64,000 bases of DNA. Source: Bacteroidota bacterium. Lineage in GTDB: Bacteria > Bacteroidota > Bacteroidia > B-17B0 > Aurantibacillaceae. The position numbers and the translations under genes are program-made. The notes beneath the pieces are model-generated. The model was given only the letters and a program-made list of their open reading frames with translations, made no database searches and was not told the origin of the DNA. This document shows, in pieces, positions 1 through 9,427 of the stretch; the stretch's first letter is position 1, and each line of letters opens with the position of its first letter. The stretch spans positions 186,001 through 250,000 of the forward strand of contig JAFDXR010000011.1 in the NCBI GenBank assembly GCA_018267825.1, written 5' to 3'.

Positions 1-1071
1 GATCATCTGGTAGGCTTTCTTTGCCTCCTTGAAATCGAACACATGACTGGTGAGTGGTTTGATCTGCAGTTTACCCTGGTGAAGCAATTCGACAAAAGCC
101 TGCATATTGCGGTTTTCTGTCCAGCGCACATAACCATAAGGATAATCTGTTCCGGCTTCTTCATAGCTGCGGTCGTAGCGGCCCGGGCCATAGGAACAAG
201 ACATTTTCAGTTCCAGTTCTTTTTTATAATAGCCTGAGCGTTTAAACCCGGTTGGAACGGCTCCTACAATAATCACTTTTCCTTTCTGGCGGCAGAGTGT
301 GCCGGCCAGGTCAACAGGATCGGTGCTGCTTGTGGCAGCTGTTATAATAACAGCGTCTGCACCATAACCCTGGGTAAGGTCTGCAATAATCTGTTCGAGT
401 CCTTCCTGGTTCCTGTTTAAGGCCAGTGATGCGCCCAGTTCACGCGCCAGATCTACCATTTTTGAATCGATATCAATGCCTATACTCTTTACGCCGGATG
501 CCTGGAGCATTTGCATGGTGAGTTGTCCGAGTAAGCCAAGTCCAATCACCACACAACTTTCTCCCAAACGGAGATCGGCCTGGCGTATGCCCTGCATGGC
601 AATAGCTCCCAGCGTGGTAAATGCTGCCTCGCTGCAGTGAACATTGTCAGGCAGTTTCACGCAGAGGTTACGCGGCACGGCCACAACTTCGGCATGCACC
701 GCTCCTGCTCCGCCACAGGCGACGTGGTCGCCGATTTTAAATTCGGTGATATCATCTGCTACGGCGATAACCTCGCCGGAACAGCTGTAACCAAGGGCCG
801 ACGGAGCCTCCAGCTTATTCATCAGGAGTTTATATGTTTCGGTAATGCCAATTGTTTTGGCGGTATTAATTACTTTTTTTACATCGTCTTTACGTGCCAT
901 GGCTTTGCCAATATAGCCCAGCCGTGCATCCTTCACCGTTTTTCCTTCGGTGCCGGCACTGATAATGGAGTAATGGTTCCGTACCAGTACAGAGCCTTTT
1001 CCAAGCATGGGAAAGGGCACTTCCAGGATTTGCATATCCCCGTCTTTCAGGTTTTGTGTCAATTGCTCCAA
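1..1071 (-). CDS. Zinc-type alcohol dehydrogenase-like oxidoreductase, 3' end cut by window edge
   Basis: The minus strand is open from a TTG at 1069-1071 to the window edge, giving about 357 residues without a stop. An N-terminal GroES-like part (LEQLTQNLKDGDMQILEVP at the start) is followed by a Rossmann segment with the NAD(P)-binding stretch VIGLGLLGQLT and then IDIDSKMVDLARELGA. This matches the N-terminal dehydrogenase half of the bi-domain oxidoreductases common in Bacteroidota polysaccharide clusters, which are expected to oxidise a sugar or sugar nucleotide. No ATG is available: the asparagine synthetase stop lies in the same frame 12 bases upstream of the TTG, so TTG (or an upstream CTG) must be the start. 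Whether the fused second oxidoreductase domain is present cannot be seen. The substrate is inferred only from context. Confidence 0.8.
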   Translation of the reverse strand, partial: MEQLTQNLKDGDMQILEVPFPMLGKGSVLVRNHYSIISAGTEGKTVKDARLGYIGKAMARKDDVKKVINTAKTIGITETYKLLMNKLEAPSALGYSCSGEVIAVADDITEFKIGDHVACGGAGAVHAEVVAVPRNLCVKLPDNVHCSEAAFTTLGAIAMQGIRQADLRLGESCVVIGLGLLGQLTMQMLQASGVKSIGIDIDSKMVDLARELGASLALNRNQEGLEQIIADLTQGYGADAVIITAATSSTDPVDLAGTLCRQKGKVIIVGAVPTGFKRSGYYKKELELKMSCSYGPGRYDRSYEEAGTDYPYGYVRWTENRNMQAFVELLHQGKLQIKPLTSHVFDFKEAKKAYQMI

Positions 1072-1083
1072 GGTCAGATGTTT

Positions 1084-2955
1084 TTATGTAAAGTTCAGCT
1101 TATACCATTCCTGGAAAGAGATCAGCGCATACAGGATCGATGAGTTGTCTTCTTTTCCGGAAATGTGATTATCTGTCAGGGTATCGATATGCGCTACCGA
1201 GAACCCATTAAAATTAGCAAAAAAGGCCTTATCCAGCAAACCATTCACTTTTTCGCGCGAGCTGAATATGCTTCGCAAAGGCATGCCAAATCCGGCTTTA
1301 CGACGGTTGATGATATACTCAGGCAGGCGTGTTTTGAATGTATCTTTCAGAATACGCTTGGATTTACCGCTGGCCGAAAGTTTGTAATGACGCGGAATGC
1401 TGAACGCAAACTCCAGCAGGCGATGATCCAGGAAAGGCACACGACACTCCACAGAGTTGGCCATGGCCATGCGATCCATATAGTGCAGGTTTTTCACCAG
1501 GACGTTTTCCTGTTCAAATCGTGCCAGGGCATCAAAAGTATCCTCTCCTGCAGGAAAATACGATTCGAGCATGTGTACCAGCCTGTCTTTATCGCCAGCA
1601 AACACAGCACATGAGTTTTCGAAATCGCCGACAAGATTCAGAATACCATATTTATACGGTGGGTATTTTCCGTACTTCCCTATTTTATGTATATAACGGC
1701 GATAGGCCAAAAATTTTCCCTTGCCCTGATCTACTTTGGAGGCCATACTATAAAAAGCACCGGAGAGTCCAAAGGGCATTTTTTCCATGACGTTGAGCGA
1801 CAGCAGTGTCAGCATGTGGCCGGCGTAGCCCAGGAAAATCTCGTCGGCACCCATGCCCGATAAAATCACTTTTGAATGCAGGGCAGCATCTTTTGTGATC
1901 AGGTACGATGGAATTTGTGATCCGTCAGCAATCAGGTCGTCCGAATAAAAAAGTGTTTTGCGGATCAGACCGGTATTCGCTTCTTCGCTACCGATAGGCG
2001 CTTCACGCAGATTCAGATTCCATTCTTTGGCCAGCATGGACGCGTAATGAAAATCGGATGTTGTTCCTTCTTTTTTCAAATCGGATTCGGCCTTACGTGC
2101 ACAATAGTGTGTCATATCGCGGCGGTCTTTCACAAAATAAGCCAGGATCGAAGAGTCGAGTCCGCCCGATAAGAAATTTCCTACCGGCACATCCGATACA
2201 AGCCGCATGGTTGTACTATCGCGCAACAGTTCGAAAAGTGCTTCTTCTGCGTCGCGGTAGGCAAGGCCCGTATACATACTTTGTTTCTCAAGCCTCCAGT
2301 AATGCTGCTGGCGGCTGGTGCCTGTACTCAGATCATACTCCAGGTAGCTCGCCGGTGGCAAACGTTTTATATTCCGGTGCAGGGTATTGTTTCCCGGCAC
2401 GTATTTAAACACAAAATAATTCAGCAGCTCATCCTGGTTGAGTTCAGGCTTTACACCGGCTGCAAGCAGTGACTTAACTTCCGATCCGAAAATCAGCGTG
2501 GGGCCTTCGTTGCAGTAATACAGGGGCTTTACGCCAACACGGTCTTTTACGAGGAACACTTTACCCTGGCGCTTATCGTAAATAGAAAAAGCAAAATCGC
2601 CGTTGAGTTCCTGCAACGCGGCCATTCCCATTTTTTCATAAAGCCGCAATACGACTTCGGTATCGGTACGCGAATGAAATGAAACGCCTGACAGGTGGCG
2701 GGCCCTCAGTGCTTCGTAATTATACACTTCGCCATTGAATACGATGGTGATTTGCCCATCGGGTGTACTCATCGGCTGGTTGCCCTGCTCAGAAAGATCG
2801 AGGATGCTTAAGCGGGTATGTCCGAGAAATACAGTTGTGGCATTATGCTGATCGCTGTAGCCTCCCGCGTGGTCGGGTCCGCGGTGATGCAGGCTCGACA
2901 TCATGGCCTGCCCGTTGAAAGGCTGCGTGGAAATATAACCGACAATGCCGCACAT
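1084..2955 (-). CDS. Asparagine synthetase (glutamine-hydrolysing)-type amidotransferase, copy 1
   Basis: The 623-residue protein starts MCGIVGYIS, exposing Cys2 as the class II glutamine amidotransferase nucleophile. It continues with HHRGPDHAG, the LSILDLS and FNGEVYNY segments of the Gn-AT domain, and then the synthetase domain with the ATP-pyrophosphatase loop SGGLDSS. Length and order match AsnB. Family knowledge: AsnB-like enzymes in polysaccharide loci are thought to transfer ammonia to sugar uronic acids or other carboxylates rather than to make asparagine. A second paralogue lies at 7430-9382, so two different amidations, or one with asymmetric specificity, are possible. It sits 6 bases downstream of a methyltransferase gene in the same operon. 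The enzyme class is secure; the acceptor is unknown. Confidence 0.92.
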   Translation of the reverse strand: MCGIVGYISTQPFNGQAMMSSLHHRGPDHAGGYSDQHNATTVFLGHTRLSILDLSEQGNQPMSTPDGQITIVFNGEVYNYEALRARHLSGVSFHSRTDTEVVLRLYEKMGMAALQELNGDFAFSIYDKRQGKVFLVKDRVGVKPLYYCNEGPTLIFGSEVKSLLAAGVKPELNQDELLNYFVFKYVPGNNTLHRNIKRLPPASYLEYDLSTGTSRQQHYWRLEKQSMYTGLAYRDAEEALFELLRDSTTMRLVSDVPVGNFLSGGLDSSILAYFVKDRRDMTHYCARKAESDLKKEGTTSDFHYASMLAKEWNLNLREAPIGSEEANTGLIRKTLFYSDDLIADGSQIPSYLITKDAALHSKVILSGMGADEIFLGYAGHMLTLLSLNVMEKMPFGLSGAFYSMASKVDQGKGKFLAYRRYIHKIGKYGKYPPYKYGILNLVGDFENSCAVFAGDKDRLVHMLESYFPAGEDTFDALARFEQENVLVKNLHYMDRMAMANSVECRVPFLDHRLLEFAFSIPRHYKLSASGKSKRILKDTFKTRLPEYIINRRKAGFGMPLRSIFSSREKVNGLLDKAFFANFNGFSVAHIDTLTDNHISGKEDNSSILYALISFQEWYKLNFT

Positions 2956-2960
2956 ACACT

Positions 2961-3827
2961 TCAGGCTTTACGGGCCCACACCAATTGATGAAACCCCATG
3001 AAACCAGCCAGGAAACGTTCGAGCTTTGGAAATTTACCACCGATGGGAAAATGTCCCTTTTTCATTTTTTCAATTTTAAACCCTGCTGCTTCAAGCATGT
3101 GGCGGGTTTCGCGCTGTGTGTATATATTGGCGATATAGCAATCCGGGCCATCGGTACAATGGTGCGGGAAGTTTTTCCAGGAAAGATAAGACCATCCGTC
3201 TTTCTTCACATTTTTGACGTGCAGCGCCCAATTGCCTTTTGATTTACCGCCAAGCTTGTTTTTGAGCAATTCCAGCAAAAGTCTGAAACGAAAATAAAAC
3301 TGGATGCGGAACCAATAGTTGAAAGATCCTTTGGCATAGAGCATGACAATAAACTGCCCGCCCGGCCTGAGTACACGGTATACTTCGCGGAATGTTTTAT
3401 CGATATGCGTGGTATGGTGTAATACGCCGTGTGAGTATACAATATCGAACTGTTCCGAGGGAAGATCGAGTGCCTCTGCATTGCCCTGCATGGCTCTGCC
3501 TTTAAGTCCCAGATGCTCCAGATGAATATTGGTAGCATACACTGCTTCAGAGGTAAGATCAACGCCCGTATATGATCTGGCGTGTGTTGCCCAGCGGGTA
3601 CCATCGGCACCGATGCCAAGTCCGATTTCGAGAACGTCTTTTCCGGCGGCACTTTTCCAGTCGATGTATGTATCGAGGTGATGCGTTTTTTTGTAGCGGA
3701 ATTCCCTGTAATAGGCAAAAAATTCTTTGGATGGAAATTTCGCATCTACAAATTGTTTTCCGCAGAGGTGACTGTTCCAGAAATCCTGGACCTGTTGTAA
3801 TTCCTGGCTATCAATAAGGGTTTTCAT
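2961..3827 (-). CDS. Class I SAM-dependent methyltransferase
   Basis: The 288-residue protein has the Rossmann motif I as DVLEIGLGIGADGTRWA near residue 65, followed by VDLTSEAV (motif Post I) and FDIVYSHGVLHH with VLRPGGQFIV (motifs II-III), the pattern of UbiE/COQ5-like small-molecule methyltransferases. The C-terminal third carries an insertion with a conserved-looking HHCTDGPD stretch and an aromatic-rich helix. It is likely to methylate a sugar or lipid-linked intermediate of the polysaccharide; the exact acceptor cannot be read from sequence. The gene lies 5 bases downstream of the start of the preceding glycosyltransferase gene and 5 bases before the amidotransferase, as in an operon. 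Confidence 0.85.
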   Translation of the reverse strand: MKTLIDSQELQQVQDFWNSHLCGKQFVDAKFPSKEFFAYYREFRYKKTHHLDTYIDWKSAAGKDVLEIGLGIGADGTRWATHARSYTGVDLTSEAVYATNIHLEHLGLKGRAMQGNAEALDLPSEQFDIVYSHGVLHHTTHIDKTFREVYRVLRPGGQFIVMLYAKGSFNYWFRIQFYFRFRLLLELLKNKLGGKSKGNWALHVKNVKKDGWSYLSWKNFPHHCTDGPDCYIANIYTQRETRHMLEAAGFKIEKMKKGHFPIGGKFPKLERFLAGFMGFHQLVWARKA

Positions 3828-3832
3828 GTGTA

Positions 3833-4930
3833 TCAGTGACCAATAACCGATTGAAAAGTCCGGGAGAAATTTTCAACCATGTTCGCTTCTGTAAAGTTAT
3901 TCAAATATAAGCTTCTGCTTTGTTTCCCCATCGCTTCCCGCAAAGATTTATCCATAAGCAGTGTTTGTAATTTTTCAGCAATCGCGGCGGGATTTCCCGG
4001 CGGCACAATAAATCCATTGACACCATCCTGAACCGACTCAACGATGGCTCCCTGGTCTGTAGAAATAACAGGCAGTCCGGCGGCCATAGCTTCAACAACA
4101 GACCATGGATGTCCTTCCGGGTCACGTGGCGGAAACACAAACACATCCGCATTGGCGAGGTATTGAAATTTGTTTTTGCTTTCGGCCGAAGTATGGATGC
4201 GGACCGGCAGATGATACCGTTTCACAAGATCCAGGCAATAGGCTTTGGTATCGTCATGCAACCATTCACCGATAAAGTCTGCAGAGTAGCGGACGTTTTT
4301 TTGAGAAAGGATCACAAGAGCGTCGAAAACATCCTGAATACCCTTTGATGCCAGTAAATTGGAGAGGTATAAAATACGCGGTTCATCTGATGATACGTTG
4401 CGTTGCGGAACCTGGTAATTGGCACCGTTCGGCACAACAAAAATCTGTTCAGGTCTGTAAAAATCCCCGAACAGGTGACGAAGGTTATTTCCAAGAACAA
4501 TAACACCCTGTGTGCGTTTCAGAACAAAGCGCACATAACGGTTCACCGAGCCCGAAGCGGAAGCCAGCCAGTTTTTAAAATTGCTGCCCCGCAATTGTAC
4601 AATGACCTTGCGGCCGAGAAGTTTTGAAATCAAAATAAAAACAGAATCCTTTACGAAGCCCGTACTGGTCTGACTGATGGGAATAAGCACCAGGTGAGGT
4701 CTGTGACGGATAATAAGTCCAAACAGGTTGAAATAAATTCCCACGTTTTTAAAGATTTTGGAAAGGTTCCATTTGCCAAGTGTATCGATAGAGTCGTTGG
4801 CTTTGACATTCAGAAAAATGAGGTCGAAACGCCTGGCCAGTTCTGAGTTGAGGATAATGCCCGTGGCAATAGCAGGCCCCATATAGGGCGGCGGAAGCTT
4901 ACCAAGCAATATAACACGTTGTTTACTCAT
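3833..4930 (-). CDS. Family 4 glycosyltransferase
   Basis: A GT-B glycosyltransferase of about 365 residues. The N-terminal domain begins VILLGKLPPPYMGPAIATG, the usual glycine-rich entry loop; the C-terminal domain has DVFVFPPRDPEGHPWSVVEAMAAGLPVI, the E-x7-E region of GT4 enzymes, followed by GAIVESVQDGVNGFIVPPG. I chose the ATG at 4930 (MSKQRVILL) over an upstream in-frame ATG at 4972 because it overlaps the preceding stop by four bases (ATGA) and puts the first beta strand at the usual distance. It probably adds one sugar of the repeat unit at the inner membrane. Donor and acceptor are unknown. Confidence 0.9.
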   Translation of the reverse strand: MSKQRVILLGKLPPPYMGPAIATGIILNSELARRFDLIFLNVKANDSIDTLGKWNLSKIFKNVGIYFNLFGLIIRHRPHLVLIPISQTSTGFVKDSVFILISKLLGRKVIVQLRGSNFKNWLASASGSVNRYVRFVLKRTQGVIVLGNNLRHLFGDFYRPEQIFVVPNGANYQVPQRNVSSDEPRILYLSNLLASKGIQDVFDALVILSQKNVRYSADFIGEWLHDDTKAYCLDLVKRYHLPVRIHTSAESKNKFQYLANADVFVFPPRDPEGHPWSVVEAMAAGLPVISTDQGAIVESVQDGVNGFIVPPGNPAAIAEKLQTLLMDKSLREAMGKQSRSLYLNNFTEANMVENFSRTFQSVIGH

Positions 4931-6183
4931 ACAGACTTCGCAAGAACAGATTTGGGCAAAGCCACATAACACAATACAGCATAGAGAATATAAAGCATAG
5001 GCGCATATAAGGTTGGACAGGTACTGATAGAATACAGGAGCAGGATCATAACCGAACCAAGTGCCAGGAAGTGATGATCGGGATCGAGGTATTTGAGCCG
5101 GTTGAAATACGCAAAAAAGGTAAGCACATAAATGAGCAGACCGATATAGCCTGTGAAAAAGAGAATGCGCACGAAGTCGTTATGAGCCCCGGTACTCACT
5201 TCGGCATACGAGGGTTCCATGGTAGAGGGCATGCCTACAAACTGTGTGGTAACGGGGAATTCGGAATACTGTTCAAGCATCATTTTCCAGCGACCCACAC
5301 GACCGTGAAGCAAACGTTCGTTTGATTTTTTTCCTTCATATACCGCAATATCGGTTTTGAGAAGGGGCGCCACATTTTTCTCGATAGCCTCTCCTCCGAA
5401 AAAATAACCGGCAGCAGCAATCACAATCACCAGCACAAATCCGGCGGTTTTATTTGTTTTCAGGTTGAATACAATAAACAAAAGCAGGATGGATAAAAAA
5501 ACCGCGTAACTGGCCGTGTGACTGATTTTAAAGAGCATGGCCACACACAGGATCACGGTGAGGATCAGGTTGCGGTTACGCGTGAACACAGACTCGATGT
5601 TACGTTTGCGGAAATAGAAATAACACATGATGAGAAAACCCTGGGTCAGGTAAATGGCGTAGTTCATCACATCCCCGTAATATCCCTGGATTCGTTCAAG
5701 GTCCCGTGTCTTCTGCACTTTAATAGGATTGACCACAAGCTCAAACAAAAACACGGCCACTACGAACAAGGAAGAATATAAGAAGGTTTGCAAAACGCCG
5801 TCCAGGTCGCGGGCCGAGCGGATCAGCAGGCGCAGGAAGAAAAACAGGTAAATGGGCATAGATAATTTCAGGAAATACTCGAGGAAAGTCACCGACAGAG
5901 GATCGGCAATAAACATGAAGAGTAAAGAGAGAAAAACAAGGATGGACCAAAAGCCAAACAGGAAATCGAAAATAGAACTGTCCCTGCGCTTCAGTGAAAT
6001 GATGGCATACAGGGCCAGGATGGGTGTGGCTATCCCCACAATATAAAGCGGTGAGAGAAACGGGGAAATATTTTTGAGGTAATAAAAGTTGTCGACGACC
6101 GGCCTGATCAATACCAGAATCACAAACCACCGGAGATTCCAGGGGAGTGATTTCAACCAATATTTCCAGTCTCTGAATGTCAT
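4927..6183 (-). CDS. O-antigen ligase/polymerase-like (Wzy-type) membrane protein
   Basis: The 418-residue protein is almost entirely hydrophobic, with roughly ten to twelve predicted membrane segments and one longer polar periplasmic loop in the second half (around GRVGRWKMMLEQYSEFP to STGAHNDFVRILFFTG). The HNDFVRILF motif in that position is typical of the Wzy_C/O-antigen ligase superfamily (PF04932). Its role would be polymerisation of lipid-linked repeat units in the periplasm, in a Wzx/Wzy-dependent pathway together with the flippases and the Wzc-like kinase of this operon. It overlaps the next glycosyltransferase gene by 4 bases. Polymerase and ligase cannot be separated by sequence alone, but the context favours polymerase. 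Confidence 0.82.
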   Translation of the reverse strand: MTFRDWKYWLKSLPWNLRWFVILVLIRPVVDNFYYLKNISPFLSPLYIVGIATPILALYAIISLKRRDSSIFDFLFGFWSILVFLSLLFMFIADPLSVTFLEYFLKLSMPIYLFFFLRLLIRSARDLDGVLQTFLYSSLFVVAVFLFELVVNPIKVQKTRDLERIQGYYGDVMNYAIYLTQGFLIMCYFYFRKRNIESVFTRNRNLILTVILCVAMLFKISHTASYAVFLSILLLFIVFNLKTNKTAGFVLVIVIAAAGYFFGGEAIEKNVAPLLKTDIAVYEGKKSNERLLHGRVGRWKMMLEQYSEFPVTTQFVGMPSTMEPSYAEVSTGAHNDFVRILFFTGYIGLLIYVLTFFAYFNRLKYLDPDHHFLALGSVMILLLYSISTCPTLYAPMLYILYAVLCYVALPKSVLAKSV

Positions 6184-6239
6184 GCTGTTTCTGAATTCAT
6201 CGTGAATCCGGGGGCAAACAAAATTTGAGTTATTTAAAT

Positions 6240-7433
6240 TTAATCAATTTCGAGTGTATCCAGGATCTTTTGTGCAATGTGGTCATAAGACAGTGTCTGC
6301 GCATTGAGTTTTACCATATCCTGCCGGTTTATGGGTTGTTGCGACAGCTGATCCACCACCTCTTTCACTTTCTGATCAAATCCTCCTTTTTCGTAGAACC
6401 AGCCATTCACACCATTTTTCAGCAGGTGATTCACGCTTGGTTTATTTTCAAGGATCACCGGCAAACCGGTACCCATGGCTTCCTGGATAGAAATGGCCGC
6501 TTTCAGCCAGATGCCTGCGTCCGCTGCACAATAAAGCCTGCGAATTTCCGCCGCATTCAGAAACGGGTAACAATGAAATACAGAAGGATCGGGTTGAGAT
6601 TGTATAAACGCCTTCAGTTCCTGCTCGTAAGCATCACCGAGGAAACCCACCATTACATAATGCACTTGTTTGCCGTGCTGTTTCATTTCAGATACCAGGC
6701 GAATCACCTGTTCCAGTCCTTTACGGCGGTTCACGCGTGTGGATGTCATCAATACAATATCCTGCTCTTTCACATTCAGTTTCTTACGCCATTCCCGGCG
6801 GTCTTCCTCCGTGAAATAATATTCTTCGGGGTCGTAGCCCAGGTTGAGAAACACCCGTTTTGCTTCATAATCCTTCAAAGCATCACCTTTCAGAAAAGCC
6901 CTGAAGATCTGATCTGTTTCCGGGATATTCAGGATAATTTTATCGCCATACTTCACTGCTTTTTTATACAGGGGTTTTTTGATGGTGGCATAGCCGAGTT
7001 CATGCAGCCAGGCTTTTATTTTTTGTTTCCAGGTATTCCGGTCCAGGTATTCGCTTGCATCGCCATACACCGACACCATCGCAAACTGCTCATGGAATCT
7101 GGCATTGAGCAATGTACGCGGAAATACTTTTGCTACCCCGAGAATCACCAGTACATCGGGATTAAACGCGTAAACCGCTTTTTTAAGGCCGAAAGGAATG
7201 ACTTTCGATTTATAGGAAAGTGATTTGAGCCGCAGCACATCATAAGCTCCTTTAGTATCCCTGGTAATGCCCGGTTTGTAGGAAAGACTCCCCACGCTTC
7301 CACCCAGGTTGACCGTAGCAGCCGAAGTAAATACCCTTACCTGGTGACCAATGCGCGCATAGGCCCTGGCCAGGTGAACTTCCTGGTAACCTACTTCCGG
7401 CATGTAATGGGCTGTTATGATTCCGATTCTCAT
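6240..7433 (-). CDS. Family 4 glycosyltransferase
   Basis: The 397-residue GT-B enzyme starts MRIGIITAHYMPEVGYQEVHL, the N-terminal Rossmann domain of GT4 enzymes. The C-terminal domain has TSTRVNRRKGLEQVIRL and AADAGIWLKAAISIQEAMGTGLPVI followed by VNHLLKNGVNGWFYEKGG. The usual first glutamate of the E-x7-E motif is in the SIQEAMG segment, but the proline-rich P-S-x-x-E stretch typical of the family reads KAAISIQE, a modest deviation. It overlaps the downstream end of the second AsnB gene by 4 bases. It is expected to transfer a hexose or modified sugar in repeat-unit assembly; specificity is unknown. Confidence 0.88.
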   Translation of the reverse strand: MRIGIITAHYMPEVGYQEVHLARAYARIGHQVRVFTSAATVNLGGSVGSLSYKPGITRDTKGAYDVLRLKSLSYKSKVIPFGLKKAVYAFNPDVLVILGVAKVFPRTLLNARFHEQFAMVSVYGDASEYLDRNTWKQKIKAWLHELGYATIKKPLYKKAVKYGDKIILNIPETDQIFRAFLKGDALKDYEAKRVFLNLGYDPEEYYFTEEDRREWRKKLNVKEQDIVLMTSTRVNRRKGLEQVIRLVSEMKQHGKQVHYVMVGFLGDAYEQELKAFIQSQPDPSVFHCYPFLNAAEIRRLYCAADAGIWLKAAISIQEAMGTGLPVILENKPSVNHLLKNGVNGWFYEKGGFDQKVKEVVDQLSQQPINRQDMVKLNAQTLSYDHIAQKILDTLEID

Positions 7434-9382
7434 GAAGGGTTCCTGTTAAATGTAACGTGAAATACCGATGCCCATTTCAAAAAAGAAATAATCTTCCAGA
7501 ACTCGCTCAGGTGAGCACTTTCGCTCATGTTGGCTGAACACAGGCGTTGAATATAATCCTTGTCGAGAAAATCCGGTATTTCGAGATCCTGCATGAAGCG
7601 GGCCAATTGTCCGCCCGAATTTTCTTTCCATGATTTTTGTGGCGTGAGAAATCCCATTTTATCTTTTCTCCAGACCACTTCTTTATTCAGGAGTGGTTCT
7701 GCAGATTTACGTAAAATATATTTCGTCCAGCCATCTCTTATTTTCCAATTATTGCGCAGGGCAATCGAAAACTCCACGAGGCGATGATCCAGGAAAGGTA
7801 CACGGCTTTCGATGGAGAATGCCATGGAGTTGCGGTCTTCGTATCTCAATAAATCCTGCATGCCAAACTGTATGCTGAGCAGGGATTGCTCGCGAAAACT
7901 TCGTCCGCCGCGTTCAGGCACTTTGATATGCTGCATATCCTGTGCATACGCGGGCCCTATAGCTCCCATGCCGATGCGTTTACGCGACCGGATACGGCGT
8001 TGTGCAAATTCAGGTAAAAAGTAGAAACCCGCACGTCCCATGATGGTGTTGACATGGGGCGTGAAATTTTCACGAAGCCTGTTCCGTTCATGCGCAAATG
8101 TTTTCCATTTGCCGCTTTTGGCAAGTTCAATAAGATGTATGCCTGCAAAATTATAATACCCACCGAGCATTTCATCGGCACCCTGTCCGTCGAGCAGTAC
8201 CTTTACATGTTGCTGATGTGCTGTTTTCATCACTTCCCATTGCGCAAACATGGATGTTGAATTTACAGGCAGGTCCTGGTGCCAGATCATTTTTCCGAGA
8301 TCATTCCAGTATCCTTCGATATCCGGAAAAGCCAGGTGAGCCTCTACATTCGGCAATGAATCTGTAACCAGGCGGGCATAATGTGATTCGTCGATATTTT
8401 TTTCGCGGTACGCTGCTGTGAATGTTTTGAAGGTTGCGCCTTTCATTTTGTGCGCAGCCAGTGCCACGAGTGTACTGGAATCAAGTCCGCCGCTTAATGT
8501 GGAGCCAACCGGCACATCGGCCCGCAGGTGCAGATCAACCGAGCGATCCAGCAATGCATTGAACGTTTGCTGAACCTCCGGATCGGCGGGAAGTTTGCAG
8601 GCGGCAACGGCTTCCTCCAGGTTATAGTACATTTTCTGACGGTATGTTCCACTGTGGCTGTCGGCAACCATCGAATGTCCCGGCGGCAGGCATTTCACGT
8701 GGTGAAACAGATTTGCCGATGGATCACTGGTCGCACCGAACGAAAGGTATTCCAGAACCGCATTCATGTCGGCTTCAGGTTTCACTGCATCGAGTGTCAA
8801 CAAGGCTTTAATCTCCGAGGCAAATGCCAGGAACCCTGCTCCGGTGGCATAATACAGCGGTTTGATTCCGAAACGATCGCGCGATAAAAACAGTTGCTGT
8901 TTTTGCTTATCATACAAGGCAAATGCCCACATACCAACAAAATACTGTACACAATCGTGGCCCCATCGCTGATAGGCCGCCATGATCACTTCGGTATCGC
9001 TTTCGGTGTGAAAGGTGTATCCGGCAGATTTCAGCTCATTGCGTAATTCACGGTAATTGTATATTTCACCGTTAAAGACGAGTGTATAGAGTCCATGATT
9101 ATACGTCATGGGCTGATGTCCCTGAGCCGACAGATCGAGGATGGATAGACGCCGGTGCAATAAACCCAGGGTGTATGCTGTCTGTCTTGAAACCTGTGAA
9201 GCAGCCGGGATTGTTTGAAGTTCAGGGATGGTATCGTCGCCTTTCAGAAAAAGATCCGCGTCGGCGCTATGCATTGAAAAGCCTTCGTCATCGGGCCCGC
9301 GGTGTTTCATGACGCGCGACATGCCCTGCAGGGTTGAAGGATCAACCCCAACCGAATGAATTATTCCTGCAATACCACACAT
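7430..9382 (-). CDS. Asparagine synthetase (glutamine-hydrolysing)-type amidotransferase, copy 2
   Basis: The 650-residue AsnB-family protein has an N-terminal MCGIAGIIH (Cys2 nucleophile), MKHRGPDDEG, RLSILDLSAQGHQPM and FNGEIYNYREL, then the synthetase loop SGGLDSSTLVAL. It keeps a full Gn-AT plus synthase layout and carries a short extra segment (DADLFLKGDDTIPELQ) between the first strands of the Gn-AT domain, absent from copy 1. The two copies differ widely in sequence, so this is not a recent tandem duplication. The likely role is amidation of a uronic-acid-type sugar or another carboxylate during polysaccharide assembly. The gene is followed at ATGA overlap by a glycosyltransferase, consistent with co-translation. 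Confidence 0.92.
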   Translation of the reverse strand: MCGIAGIIHSVGVDPSTLQGMSRVMKHRGPDDEGFSMHSADADLFLKGDDTIPELQTIPAASQVSRQTAYTLGLLHRRLSILDLSAQGHQPMTYNHGLYTLVFNGEIYNYRELRNELKSAGYTFHTESDTEVIMAAYQRWGHDCVQYFVGMWAFALYDKQKQQLFLSRDRFGIKPLYYATGAGFLAFASEIKALLTLDAVKPEADMNAVLEYLSFGATSDPSANLFHHVKCLPPGHSMVADSHSGTYRQKMYYNLEEAVAACKLPADPEVQQTFNALLDRSVDLHLRADVPVGSTLSGGLDSSTLVALAAHKMKGATFKTFTAAYREKNIDESHYARLVTDSLPNVEAHLAFPDIEGYWNDLGKMIWHQDLPVNSTSMFAQWEVMKTAHQQHVKVLLDGQGADEMLGGYYNFAGIHLIELAKSGKWKTFAHERNRLRENFTPHVNTIMGRAGFYFLPEFAQRRIRSRKRIGMGAIGPAYAQDMQHIKVPERGGRSFREQSLLSIQFGMQDLLRYEDRNSMAFSIESRVPFLDHRLVEFSIALRNNWKIRDGWTKYILRKSAEPLLNKEVVWRKDKMGFLTPQKSWKENSGGQLARFMQDLEIPDFLDKDYIQRLCSANMSESAHLSEFWKIISFLKWASVFHVTFNRNPS

Positions 9383-9427
9383 GAGACCCGGGCGTTCTGT
9401 TTTTAGGTTTCGCCAATGTATTGCTTT

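Noticed and set aside
6225-7223. 332-codon plus-strand frame
   Set aside because: It is the antisense shadow of the glycosyltransferase at 6240-7433; the His/Phe-rich composition is typical of such shadows.
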